A DNA stretch of 64,000 nt from Arthrobacter alpinus (lineage in GTDB: Bacteria > Actinomycetota > Actinomycetes > Actinomycetales > Micrococcaceae): positions 3,720,001 to 3,784,000 of the forward strand of contig NZ_CP013200.1 of NCBI RefSeq assembly GCF_001445575.1, given 5' to 3'. Shown here piece after piece: positions 18,096-25,132 of this stretch (position 1 is its first letter; every line of letters starts with the position of its first letter). Both the position numbers and the translations under genes were made by a program. The notes beneath the pieces were generated by a model. The model made no database searches. It was given only the letters and a program-made list of their open reading frames with translations, and had not been told where the DNA came from.

Positions 18096-18668
18096 TTATT
18101 TGAATTTTCCCTGCGCGGCCAGCAGGCCCTCGCTGACCAGAAGTTCGACGGCGTCGGCCGCGTTATCGATCAGGAACGGGAGGGTTTTATTCTCCACAGT
18201 AGAGAAATCGCGCAAGACGTGACTGGCGGCATCGGCTCGGCCCGGTGGGCGGCCAACTCCAGCACGCACGCGGTAGTAATCCTTAGTGCCCAAGGTCCGG
18301 GAAATGTCCCGCAGCCCGTTGTGCCCGCCTTCACCGCCGCCAATTTTGACCTTGACGGTGTCGAAGGGGATATCAATTTCGTCGTGGACGGCGATGACAT
18401 TCGCGGCGGGGAGGTTATAGAACTTGGCGAGTGCCGCCGTCGGACCTCCATTGAGGTTCATGAAGACGGCGGGTTTGGCCAAGATCAACTTATGCCCGCC
18501 CACGGCCAGGCGACCCGTGGCCACCAAAGCCTTGGCTTTATGGGTCTTGAAAGTAGCTCCAAGGCGGGAGGCTAATTCCTCAACCACCATGTAGCCAATA
18601 TTGTGCCGGTTACGGCTGTAGCCGGGCCCGGAGTTCCCGAGCCCGACTACAAGCCATGTTTCACTCAT
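18096..18668 (-). CDS. pth: Peptidyl-tRNA hydrolase
   Basis: 190 residues, normal length. It releases tRNA from prematurely dropped peptidyl-tRNA in the cytoplasm. The N-terminal VVGLGNSGPGYSRNRHNIGY holds the conserved Asn12 and the catalytic His22; FMNLNGG, VHDEIDIPF (general base-assisting Asp) and GGHNGLRDI follow in the usual order. It lies 12 bp downstream of rplY in the conserved glmU-prs-rplY-pth cluster. Confidence 0.97.
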   Translation of the reverse strand: MSETWLVVGLGNSGPGYSRNRHNIGYMVVEELASRLGATFKTHKAKALVATGRLAVGGHKLILAKPAVFMNLNGGPTAALAKFYNLPAANVIAVHDEIDIPFDTVKVKIGGGEGGHNGLRDISRTLGTKDYYRVRAGVGRPPGRADAASHVLRDFSTVENKTLPFLIDNAADAVELLVSEGLLAAQGKFK

Positions 18669-18680
18669 ATGAGGTGAAGA

Positions 18681-19247
18681 CTACTCAGCAGCCGGAGCAG
18701 CTTCGGCTTCAGCAGCCTGCTCAGCCAAGTGGGCGATCAGCATGATGGAATCGTTCTCCAGCTCGGCATCTGCCGGCAGAACCAGGTCAGTTGCGTAGAT
18801 GTGCTGACCGGAGGTGCGGCCGGTGATGTCGACATCGATGCGAACCGGGACGTTGGTTGCATCAGCGGAGAGGCTGACGGTCATTTCTTCCTGGTTGACG
18901 ACAACGGAGGGAGCAGGCTCGCCAATGAGGTGAACGGGAACGTCAACGATGACCTTCTCGCCCTTCTTAACGGTCAACAGGTCGATGTGCTCAACGATCT
19001 GAAGTACGGGGTCCTTCTGGACGTCCTTGACCAGGGCGAGGTGCTCAACGCCGTCGACCGTGACGCGCAGCAGAGCGTTGGAGGCGCGGATGGCGCGAAC
19101 GGTTTCGCGCTCCGGCAGGACGATGTGCAGGGGTGCAACGCCGTGGCCGTAGATTACTGCGGGGATCTGCTTGGCGCGGCGGATGCGGCGTGCAGCGCCC
19201 TTGCCGAACTCGTTGCGTGCTTCACCAATGAGGTTCAAATCTGACAT
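18681..19247 (-). CDS. rplY: 50S ribosomal protein L25 / general stress protein Ctc
   Basis: 188 residues, the long Ctc form: an L25 domain that binds 5S rRNA (residues 1-95, EARNEFGKGAARRIRRAKQIPAV) plus a C-terminal beta domain (100-180) and an acidic/Ala-rich tail (AEQAAEAEAAPAAE). A clear ribosome site AAGGAG lies 7 nt before the ATG. It is transcribed with pth; the upstream 345 bp are occupied by palindromic repeats and the end of a DUF559 gene. Confidence 0.97.
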   Translation of the reverse strand: MSDLNLIGEARNEFGKGAARRIRRAKQIPAVIYGHGVAPLHIVLPERETVRAIRASNALLRVTVDGVEHLALVKDVQKDPVLQIVEHIDLLTVKKGEKVIVDVPVHLIGEPAPSVVVNQEEMTVSLSADATNVPVRIDVDITGRTSGQHIYATDLVLPADAELENDSIMLIAHLAEQAAEAEAAPAAE

Positions 19248-19592
19248 GAAAAAAGCTCCTTCATTTCATAGGGGGTGGGCGTGGACTAAACAGGTCAACA
19301 CAATCCACAACATGAAAGTCAGGAGCTGCGAGACCCAGTCGATCACGGATACTCACTAGGTGGGCATCCCTCGCCAAGGTTTACTGGACAAGTTTAGCAG
19401 ACTGGCGCTGTGGCAGCGCGCAGCAGGTCCGGACGGAACGCTAGGGCGGCGGCAGGGGGCTGTGCCCGGTCTCTGGAACGTTTATGCGCCGAACCCATAC
19501 CCAGTTTGGCGCAGCTGGACACCATGCGATGAACTCACTTGCAGTTTGGCGCATGCCGGAAGTTCAGTGATCTTATGCGCCGGACTGAGCCT
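19248..19592. repeat. Intergenic region with TATGCGCC palindromes (family A)
   Basis: Besides the rplY leader, this region holds part of a family of palindromic units with arms TATGCGCC / GGCGCATA: one half-unit starting at 19483, its partner arm GGCGCA near 19506, an arm at 19548-19554, and a complete 36-bp unit at 19573-19608 that extends into the DUF559 gene. The same family recurs on the other side of that gene. Confidence 0.8.
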
Positions 19593-19608
19593 TCAGTGTG
19601 GCGCATAA
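19573..19608. repeat. Palindrome family A unit overlapping the end of the DUF559 gene
   Basis: Arms TTATGCGCC and GGCGCATAA form a 9-bp inverted repeat around an 18-bp centre. The stop codon of the DUF559 gene (19593-19595) and its last four codons lie inside this unit. Confidence 0.85.
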
Positions 19609-20429
19609 CTGATCATCGCCAGCGCCTCGCGCACCCATTTCAGCATGACATCTGGACTCCCCAGCACCACCTTTGCCGGAATGCGCAAGCACCACAAGCC
19701 TTTGATGACCAGCAGATTGTCGCGCCGCAGGTCCTCAGCCCATCCGCTTTCCGTGTTGTGGTACCTCTCTCCGTCTGTTTCCACGCCTAGGACGCCTTCA
19801 ACCAAGAGGTCCAAATGACCAACGTCCTTGACGTAAAACTGGCCTTGGACGTTGAGCCCAGGCCGCCGCAGGTAGTATCTGGCCACGGTTTCTGCGATAG
19901 ACATGGCTTGTGGATCAATCTTGTCAATAATCGCCCTTGCACCCGTGTCTTCACGCCTGGAGAATTCGGCACGAAGATCAGGGATGGTGCACATCTCGAG
20001 AACCACAGCAGATTCAAGGGCAGCCAAGCCATCCACCTCGGAACCACATTTGATGCATTGGCGCAGGATGTCCATCAAGGTCTGAGGCCCACTCACTTTG
20101 TGAACCACACACCCAGAAATCGGCCTTCCATGTGCTGCGGCAACGTGCGGAAGAAGTGGAGATTTAATGATCCACAGCCCCAGCTGCTCGGCCTTAGTGA
20201 AACACGTCCGCCGTGCCTGATGCAGGGCCAGATGAATATCCAACGGATCGGCATCCGGCAGCGCATAATAGCCACGGCTAATTTGACTGATAATCCCGGC
20301 ACCTACGGCCTGCTTCAAACTCCAGTCCGTGCATCCCCTTGACAGCAGGTCTTTCCTTCTCGCGACCTTGCCGTACCACGCAACTTCATCCGCCACTGAG
20401 CGGTTCTTTACTGCTGCTGAAAGTGTCAT
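19593..20429 (-). CDS. DUF559 / AbiEi-like protein with nuclease fold (copy A)
   Basis: 278 residues from ATG 20429 (MTLSAAVKN); an upstream GTG/ATG at 20462 would add 11 unlikely residues. The N-terminus (about 25-60, RRKDLLSRGCTDWSLKQAV...ISRGYYAL) is a winged helix like the AbiEi antitoxin N-terminal domain. The C-terminus (210-270) matches DUF559, a Vsr/PD-(D/E)xK-like fold: GHLDLLV, VETDGERYH, then WAEDLRRDNLL. The last residues YAPH and the stop are coded within a palindrome of the repeat family surrounding the gene. It splits the otherwise conserved prs-rplY junction. Target and activity are unknown. Confidence 0.78.
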   Translation of the reverse strand: MTLSAAVKNRSVADEVAWYGKVARRKDLLSRGCTDWSLKQAVGAGIISQISRGYYALPDADPLDIHLALHQARRTCFTKAEQLGLWIIKSPLLPHVAAAHGRPISGCVVHKVSGPQTLMDILRQCIKCGSEVDGLAALESAVVLEMCTIPDLRAEFSRREDTGARAIIDKIDPQAMSIAETVARYYLRRPGLNVQGQFYVKDVGHLDLLVEGVLGVETDGERYHNTESGWAEDLRRDNLLVIKGLWCLRIPAKVVLGSPDVMLKWVREALAMISYAPH

Positions 20430-20529
20430 GCACCTAGCGTGCCCACGGGACGGCGGCCCCAACAGCCCCGTCGTCGTGATTGTGGATAAGTCGGCTTGGG
20501 TGGCGCCTGTGGAGGAACCAGGGCTTACT

Positions 20530-20563
20530 TTATGCGTCGGACTGTGGGCGGAATCCAGCGCAT
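20530..20563. repeat. Palindrome family A unit, diverged
   Basis: TTATGCGTCGGACTG at one end and CAGCGCATG at the other; same layout and length as the unit at 20703-20736. Confidence 0.7.
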
Positions 20564-20581
20564 GCCCTAGCTGAGGTTCTT

Positions 20582-20672
20582 TTATGCGCCGAGCCCGTAC
20601 TCAGTTCAACGCCCGGAAGACCATGCACCAAACTCAGCAGCCGTCCGGCGCATAGGGTGCGGGCATCGGCGG
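20582..20672 (+). repeat. 91-bp direct repeat, copy 1 (contains long family A palindrome)
   Basis: Begins TTATGCGCCGAGCCCG, ends GCATCGGCGG, and includes the closing arm CGGCGCATA at 20646-20654. It is nearly identical to 20754-20844 (a few substitutions, mostly near the end). Confidence 0.88.
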
Positions 20673-20702
20673 TTAGCACAGGCTAGGGCGCCCCACTTTT
20701 GC

Positions 20703-20736
20703 TATGCGCCGGATTCAGCCTGGAATTCAGCGCATA
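20703..20736. repeat. Palindrome family A unit, 34 bp
   Basis: Arms TATGCGCCGGATTCAG and CTGAATT-type/GCGCATA around a short centre; lies between the two 91-bp direct repeats. Confidence 0.8.
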
Positions 20737-20753
20737 CCGTACGTGCGGTTCCC

Positions 20754-20844
20754 TTATGCGCCGAGCCCGTACTCAGTTCAACGCCCGGAAGACCATGCAC
20801 CAAACTCAGCAGCAGTCCGGCGCATAAGGTGCGTGCATCGGCGG
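20754..20844 (+). repeat. 91-bp direct repeat, copy 2
   Basis: Second copy of the 91-bp unit at 20582-20672, again bounded by TTATGCGCCG and CGGCGCATAA. Confidence 0.88.
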
Positions 20845-20880
20845 GGGTAAAGGCACCTCGGGCGAAAGAGCGGACACACG

Positions 20881-20914
20881 AACGGCCGCCTCCCAGTGCA
20901 GGGAAGCGGCCGTT
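20881..20914. terminator. Hairpin, possible terminator
   Basis: Arms AACGGCCGC and GCGGCCGTT enclose a 16-nt loop. A second hairpin CCCATTGTT/AACAATGGG lies at 20951-20986. Neither has a T tract. Confidence 0.4.
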
Positions 20915-21017
20915 TGCCGTAAAAGCTAGTGAGCCTACGCGCCCGAGGGACCCATTGTTTAGACGCGCCAGCGGCTCAACAATGGGAGGGATCGGGTGGG
21001 CCCACGCTTGCCAGGTT

Positions 21018-21047
21018 CCCGAAAAATCGCGTCAGCGATTTTTCGGG
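21018..21047 (-). terminator. Terminator of prs
   Basis: A perfect 13-bp stem CCCGAAAAATCGC / GCGATTTTTCGGG with loop GTCA lies 14 nt past the prs stop. The stem is extended outside by a weaker CTTGCC/GGCAAG pair. Confidence 0.8.
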
Positions 21048-21061
21048 CAGGCAAGTGGGGA

Positions 21062-22042
21062 TTAGGCGTCGCCGTCGAACAGGCTCGTAACGGAACCGTC
21101 CTCGAAGACTTCCTTGATGGCACGGGCCAGCAGCGGTGCAATGGAGAGCACAGTCAACGTGGGGAAGCGCTTATCTTCCGGGATCGGCAACGTGTTGGTG
21201 ACAACAACCTCGCGTGCACCGCAGTTGGCGAGGCGCTCGGCGGCAGGATCGGAGAACACGGCGTGCGTGGCTGCGATGATGACATCCTTGGCGCCGGCAT
21301 CCTTCAAAACGCGAACGGCGCCGGCAATGGTTCCACCGGTGTCGATCATGTCATCGATCAAAACGCAGGTGCGTCCCTCGACCTGTCCCACAACAGTCTT
21401 GGAAACAGCCTGGTTCGGAACTGTGAGGTCACGCGACTTGTGAACGAACGCCAGAGGTGCGCCACCCAAACGCTCGGCCCACTGCTCAGCCACACGCACG
21501 CGGCCAGTGTCGGGCGAAACCACGGTTACGTCGTCGTCCCCAACAATTTTCCGGATGTGATCCGCCAACAGCGGGATCGCGAACAAGTGATCCACGGGGC
21601 CGTCGAAGAAGCCCTGGATCTGGGCGGTGTGCAAGTCAACGCTCATGATGCGGTCGGCGCCAGCGGTCTTGTACAGATCGGCGACCAGACGGGCCGAGAT
21701 AGGCTCGCGGCCACGGCCCTTCTTGTCCTGACGTGAGTACGGGTAGAACGGTGAAACAACCGTGATGGCAGCAGCAGAGGCGCGCTTCATGGAGTCAACC
21801 ATGATCAGCTGCTCCATGAGCCAGTTGTTCAACGGTGCCGGGTGCGCCTGAATGATGAAAACTTCCTTGCCACGAACGCTCTCCCCCGAGCGAACGTAGA
21901 TCTCACCATTGGCGAAATCGTAAGCCGACATTGGCAGCAGTTCGGTGTTCAAGCAACGCGCCACTTCCTCGGCCAGCTCTGGGTGTGCTCGGCCTGAAGC
22001 CAAGACCAGTTTTCTGTCGACGTTATGACTTAGTTCGCTCAT
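21062..22042 (-). CDS. prs: Ribose-phosphate pyrophosphokinase
   Basis: 326 residues, usual length. It makes PRPP from ribose 5-phosphate and ATP for nucleotide, His and Trp synthesis. Typical blocks are present: SGRAHPELAEEVA near the start, FIIQAHPAPLN, the flexible-loop region YSRQDKKGRGREPISARL, and the PRPP-binding loop VLIDDMIDTGGTIAGA. It lies 39 bp downstream of glmU in the conserved actinobacterial order. Confidence 0.97.
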   Translation of the reverse strand: MSELSHNVDRKLVLASGRAHPELAEEVARCLNTELLPMSAYDFANGEIYVRSGESVRGKEVFIIQAHPAPLNNWLMEQLIMVDSMKRASAAAITVVSPFYPYSRQDKKGRGREPISARLVADLYKTAGADRIMSVDLHTAQIQGFFDGPVDHLFAIPLLADHIRKIVGDDDVTVVSPDTGRVRVAEQWAERLGGAPLAFVHKSRDLTVPNQAVSKTVVGQVEGRTCVLIDDMIDTGGTIAGAVRVLKDAGAKDVIIAATHAVFSDPAAERLANCGAREVVVTNTLPIPEDKRFPTLTVLSIAPLLARAIKEVFEDGSVTSLFDGDA

Positions 22043-22081
22043 TATGTTCTTTCTCGCGGTGGTGGGAGTAGGTGAGAAGTT

Positions 22082-23551
22082 TTAGTTGACTGGCGAATGC
22101 GCAGCGTTGGCAGATTCTGCCGCCTGGGCGGGGATGCTGCCGGGTCGGTTAGCCGTGGTCCAGCCTTCGGCGTTGCGCTGCGGAGCCACCGTCAAGGTGA
22201 GCGCGCCGGCGGGCACGTCCTTGCGCACAATGGCACCGGCTCCGGTGAAGGCGCCGTCACCAACGGTCACTGGGGCGACAAACACGGTGTTGGAGCCTGT
22301 GCGCACGCCCGATCCGATCACGGTGCGGTGCTTGTTCACGCCGTCGAAGTTGGCTGTGATGTTGCCGCAGCCAATGTTGGTGTCCTCGCCAATTTCGGCG
22401 TCGCCAGCGTAGCCCAGGTGGGAGAGCTTGGAGCCGCGGCCGATGGTGACGTTCTTGGTTTCGTAGAACGCGCCAATCTTGCCGTCGGCGCCAAGTACGG
22501 TACCCGGACGGAGGTAGGTGAACGGGCCGACGTGCGCGCCCGCACCGATGATGGCGCCGGTTCCGTGAGTGCGGGTTACTTCCGCGCCCTCGGCGATTTG
22601 TACGTTGGTCAGGGTTGAATCGGGACCCACGACGGCGTCACGCGCCACTGTGGTGGCGCCGTGCAGCTGGGTGCCGGGCAAGATGGTGACATCTTCGGCC
22701 AGTACCACTGTGGAGTCGATCCAGGTGGTGGCGGGGTCAATGATGCTCACGCCAGCGCGCATCCAGCCTTCCACGATGCGGCGGTTGTGCTCGGTGCCCA
22801 GAGCTGCGAGCTGTACGCGATCGTTGGCGCCTTCCACCTGCCAGCGGTCGGTGGTGGAGACCGCGGCGACCCGGCCGCCGTCGTTCCTCGCCAAGGAAAG
22901 AACATCGGTGAGGTACATCTCGCCCTGGTTGTTATCCGTGGTGACGCTTTGCAGCGCGGTGCGCAAGACGGCGGCGTCGAAGGCGTAGATTCCGGAGTTG
23001 ATCTCACGGATCTCGCGCTCTTCCTCCGTGGCGTCCTTGTGCTCGCGAATGCCTAGGACGGTTCCGTCGGAGGCATCGCGAAGGATGCGTCCGTACCCTG
23101 CGGCGTCGTCGAGGACTGCCGTCAGGACGGTGACGGCGTTGGCGTCTGCGTTGTGCGTGGCGACGAGTTCGGCCAGCAGCTCACTGGTCAACAGCGGAAC
23201 ATCACCGTAGGTGACAACCACTGTGCCTTCGACAGGTGCCTGGGCATCCAGCGCCTCGAGTGCCTGCTGGACGGCGCGGCCTGTGCCGGGAATCTCATCC
23301 TGATCAACAATGTCAGCAGTGCTGTCCAGTTCGGCGATGTGAGCGGCGACGAGGTCGCGTTCGTAGCGAACCACAACGGCCAGCTTGGCAGGGTGCAGAC
23401 CCTTCGCCGCTGCCAGTGCATGGCCAACCATAGAAATGCCACCGATGGTGTGCAGGATCTTGGGTGTGCGTGATTTCATCCGCGTGCCCGCACCGGCGGC
23501 AAGGACAATAACAGCTGCCGGGTTGTTGGAGGGGATTTCTTGGGGGCTCAC
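22082..23551 (-). CDS. glmU: Bifunctional GlmU: N-acetylglucosamine-1-phosphate uridylyltransferase / glucosamine-1-phosphate acetyltransferase
   Basis: 489 residues from a GTG preceded by GGAG. The N-terminal pyrophosphorylase has LAAGAGTRMKS (about residues 17-27) and VVTYGDVPLL; the C-terminal half is a left-handed beta-helix with hexapeptide repeats and the acetyltransferase region YLRPGTVLGADGKIGAFYETKN plus GYAGDAEIGEDTNIGCG split by short gaps. It makes UDP-GlcNAc for peptidoglycan in the cytoplasm. Ala/Ser-rich C-terminal extension as usual in actinobacteria. Confidence 0.97.
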   Translation of the reverse strand: MSPQEIPSNNPAAVIVLAAGAGTRMKSRTPKILHTIGGISMVGHALAAAKGLHPAKLAVVVRYERDLVAAHIAELDSTADIVDQDEIPGTGRAVQQALEALDAQAPVEGTVVVTYGDVPLLTSELLAELVATHNADANAVTVLTAVLDDAAGYGRILRDASDGTVLGIREHKDATEEEREIREINSGIYAFDAAVLRTALQSVTTDNNQGEMYLTDVLSLARNDGGRVAAVSTTDRWQVEGANDRVQLAALGTEHNRRIVEGWMRAGVSIIDPATTWIDSTVVLAEDVTILPGTQLHGATTVARDAVVGPDSTLTNVQIAEGAEVTRTHGTGAIIGAGAHVGPFTYLRPGTVLGADGKIGAFYETKNVTIGRGSKLSHLGYAGDAEIGEDTNIGCGNITANFDGVNKHRTVIGSGVRTGSNTVFVAPVTVGDGAFTGAGAIVRKDVPAGALTLTVAPQRNAEGWTTANRPGSIPAQAAESANAAHSPVN

Positions 23552-23660
23552 TAAGTGGCACTCCTGCCCGGACCATAGTCCGTTTCAAAACGTACGCAAT
23601 GGGAAACAACATCCATGGTACCTGCTCAGCCCGCAAGCCTGATTTATTTTCAACTACGGT

Positions 23661-23731
23661 TCCGCCCACAGGATTCGAACCTGTACTCCACAGCTCCAAA
23701 GGCTGGGGTGCTGCCGTTACACCAGAGCGGA
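23661..23731 (-). tRNA. tRNA-Gln (anticodon TTG)
   Basis: On the minus strand the 71-nt sequence starts TCCGCTCTGG and ends GGGCGGA, giving a full 7-bp acceptor stem; the T-loop reads GGTTCGAATCC. The anticodon loop CTTTGGA holds TTG, reading CAA (Gln). CCA is not encoded. A tRNA-Gln beside glmU is usual in this group. Confidence 0.93.
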
Positions 23732-23928
23732 CCATGCACTTCCCGCTCTCACTGGAAGCTCACGAGAATATAGTGTGCCACGGCCATGGCATGTTGCGCG
23801 ACTCGAGAGCCCCGACGCCACACGATTTGACGCCGCTGGGTGTCAAAGCTCACACTTTCGCCAGCCAGTTTTGCTCTTGGGCCACTTCTCTTGGACCGGG
23901 CGGCTTTGGAGGCGCGTACAGTTACGTC

Positions 23929-23965
23929 CTAACGGTGCGCCACTCTTGGAGCTGCGCACGGTTAG
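23929..23965. repeat. Palindrome family B unit, downstream of DUF559 copy B
   Basis: 37 bp: arms CTAACGGTGCGC and GCGCACGGTTAG around CACTCTTGGAGCT. It differs at one position from the copy at 24945-24981, in the same orientation, so the two bracket the DUF559 gene. The adjoining gene end (23969-23986) is itself a diverged half-unit. Confidence 0.9.
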
Positions 23966-23968
23966 CGC

Positions 23969-24805
23969 CTAACGGCGTGCAGCTGCGATCGTTTCCAAGG
24001 CCTGCCGGACCCATCGCAGCATCTCTTCCGGGTAATACATTGCTACGGCAGCCTTGAAATGGAGTGTGGGCACGTTCGCGATAATTAGCACGTTGCCACG
24101 ACGCAGGTCCTCTTCCCACGCCTTTTCATTGTTGTGGTAGTCCTTGCCGTCAATTTCAAGGCCCAGTTGGCCATCCACCAGCGCGTCAAGGTGACCCATG
24201 CCCGGGATCAGTGCCTGGCCTTGGACGTTGTAGTCAGCCGCCTTCAAGTGGTACCTGGCGCACGTTTCAGCAATGGACATCGACTGGGGATCTATCATGT
24301 CAATGATCTTGCGAACCCGCCCGTCTTTTCGCCGGCTAAACAAGGTTCTCAGCTCTGCCATGGTGCATTTGTCTTTGATAACGGCCGATTCCAGGACACA
24401 AAGGATTTCCAGCTCCGTGCCGCACTGTGCGCAATGGCGCAGAATTGCCCGCAGGCTCAGCCTGCCCCTGAAACGGTACGTCACGCATCCCGGTACCGGC
24501 CTGCCATGGGCAGTACCTACGTGCGGAACGTCCTGGTCGTGAAGGACCCAGAGGCCCTCTGTCTTGGCACGGCCAAAACATGTCAGCTCGGCCTGATGTT
24601 TAGCCAGGTGCTCGGCCAGGGCCGAGGAGTCTACGGTGGCGTAAACGCCGCGGGAAATTCGCAAGATGGCCCCGGATTTCAGGGCGCACCGAATATGCCA
24701 GTCCGTGTATCCCCGGCTGATCAGACGCTTACGCCTGACGGCGGTACCCAAGGCCGCAACTACTGATTCGATGGGCCGGGGCGGAGAGCTGATGCGTACG
24801 TTCAT
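23969..24805 (-). CDS. DUF559 / AbiEi-like protein with nuclease fold (copy B)
   Basis: 278 residues from ATG 24805 (MNVRISSPPRP); the frame is open further up to 24922 but without family similarity. Same layout as copy A: winged helix at about 20-60 (RRKRLISRGYTDWHIRCAL...ISRGVYAT) and a DUF559 domain at 205-265 (GHLDALVDG, LEIDGKDYHNN, WEEDLRRGNVL). Its terminal codons (IAAARR and stop) are read from GCAGCTGCACGCCGTTAG, a diverged arm of the surrounding palindrome. It sits between the ABC-F gene and tRNA-Gln, a normally conserved junction. No ribosome site is obvious, so expression may be low. Confidence 0.75.
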   Translation of the reverse strand: MNVRISSPPRPIESVVAALGTAVRRKRLISRGYTDWHIRCALKSGAILRISRGVYATVDSSALAEHLAKHQAELTCFGRAKTEGLWVLHDQDVPHVGTAHGRPVPGCVTYRFRGRLSLRAILRHCAQCGTELEILCVLESAVIKDKCTMAELRTLFSRRKDGRVRKIIDMIDPQSMSIAETCARYHLKAADYNVQGQALIPGMGHLDALVDGQLGLEIDGKDYHNNEKAWEEDLRRGNVLIIANVPTLHFKAAVAMYYPEEMLRWVRQALETIAAARR

Positions 24806-24944
24806 GGCACCATGATTGGCCAAGAAAACAGGCGGCGACAGCCCCGGCGTCGTTATTGTGAATAGGTGGCTAGGCAGCGCGGCTGTGGAGGAACCACTGT
24901 CCGAGATCCTGGAGCGCCACACTGAAGCTGCGTGCGGTTACTGG

Positions 24945-24981
24945 CTAACGGTGCGCCACTCTTGGAGCTGCGCACCGTTAG
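24945..24981. repeat. Palindrome family B unit, upstream of DUF559 copy B
   Basis: Perfect 12-bp inverted repeat CTAACGGTGCGC / GCGCACCGTTAG around the 13-bp centre CACTCTTGGAGCT. Confidence 0.93.
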
Positions 24982-24995
24982 GGAACAACGGTGCG

Positions 24996-25113
24996 CAGGC
25001 TCAGACTGGGACAGGCCGGACCAGTGCTGGGACAGGCCGGACCAGGGCGGCGCAGGCTCAGACTGGGACAGGCCGGACCAGGGCGGCGCAGGCGCAGGCT
25101 CAGTGCTGACACA
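24996..25113 (+). repeat. Tandem repeat tract, GGGACAGGCCGGACCAG units
   Basis: Three copies of GGGACAGGCCGGACCAG are separated by TGCT or by GGCGGCGCAGGCTCAGACT spacers, with extra GCGCAGGC copies at the end. It lies between palindrome family B and the end of the ABC-F gene. Confidence 0.8.
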
Positions 25114-25132
25114 GGCGCCAGTGCAGTGCGGC

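Larger units (their letters stand above)
24806..25132. other. Gene-free region with family B palindromes and a tandem repeat
   Basis: Holds the possible leader of DUF559 copy B, a diverged family B unit (about 24909-24941), a complete one (24945-24981) and the tandem-repeat tract at 24996-25113. No gene is supported here. Confidence 0.7.

Noticed and set aside
19593..24805. Complete type IV (AbiEi/AbiEii) toxin-antitoxin pairs
   Set aside because: The winged-helix part resembles AbiEi, but no AbiEii nucleotidyltransferase toxin gene adjoins either copy; the C-terminal domain is DUF559 instead.
24996..25113. Possible CRISPR array
   Set aside because: Repeat units are directly adjacent or separated by near-identical spacers, and no cas genes are present.
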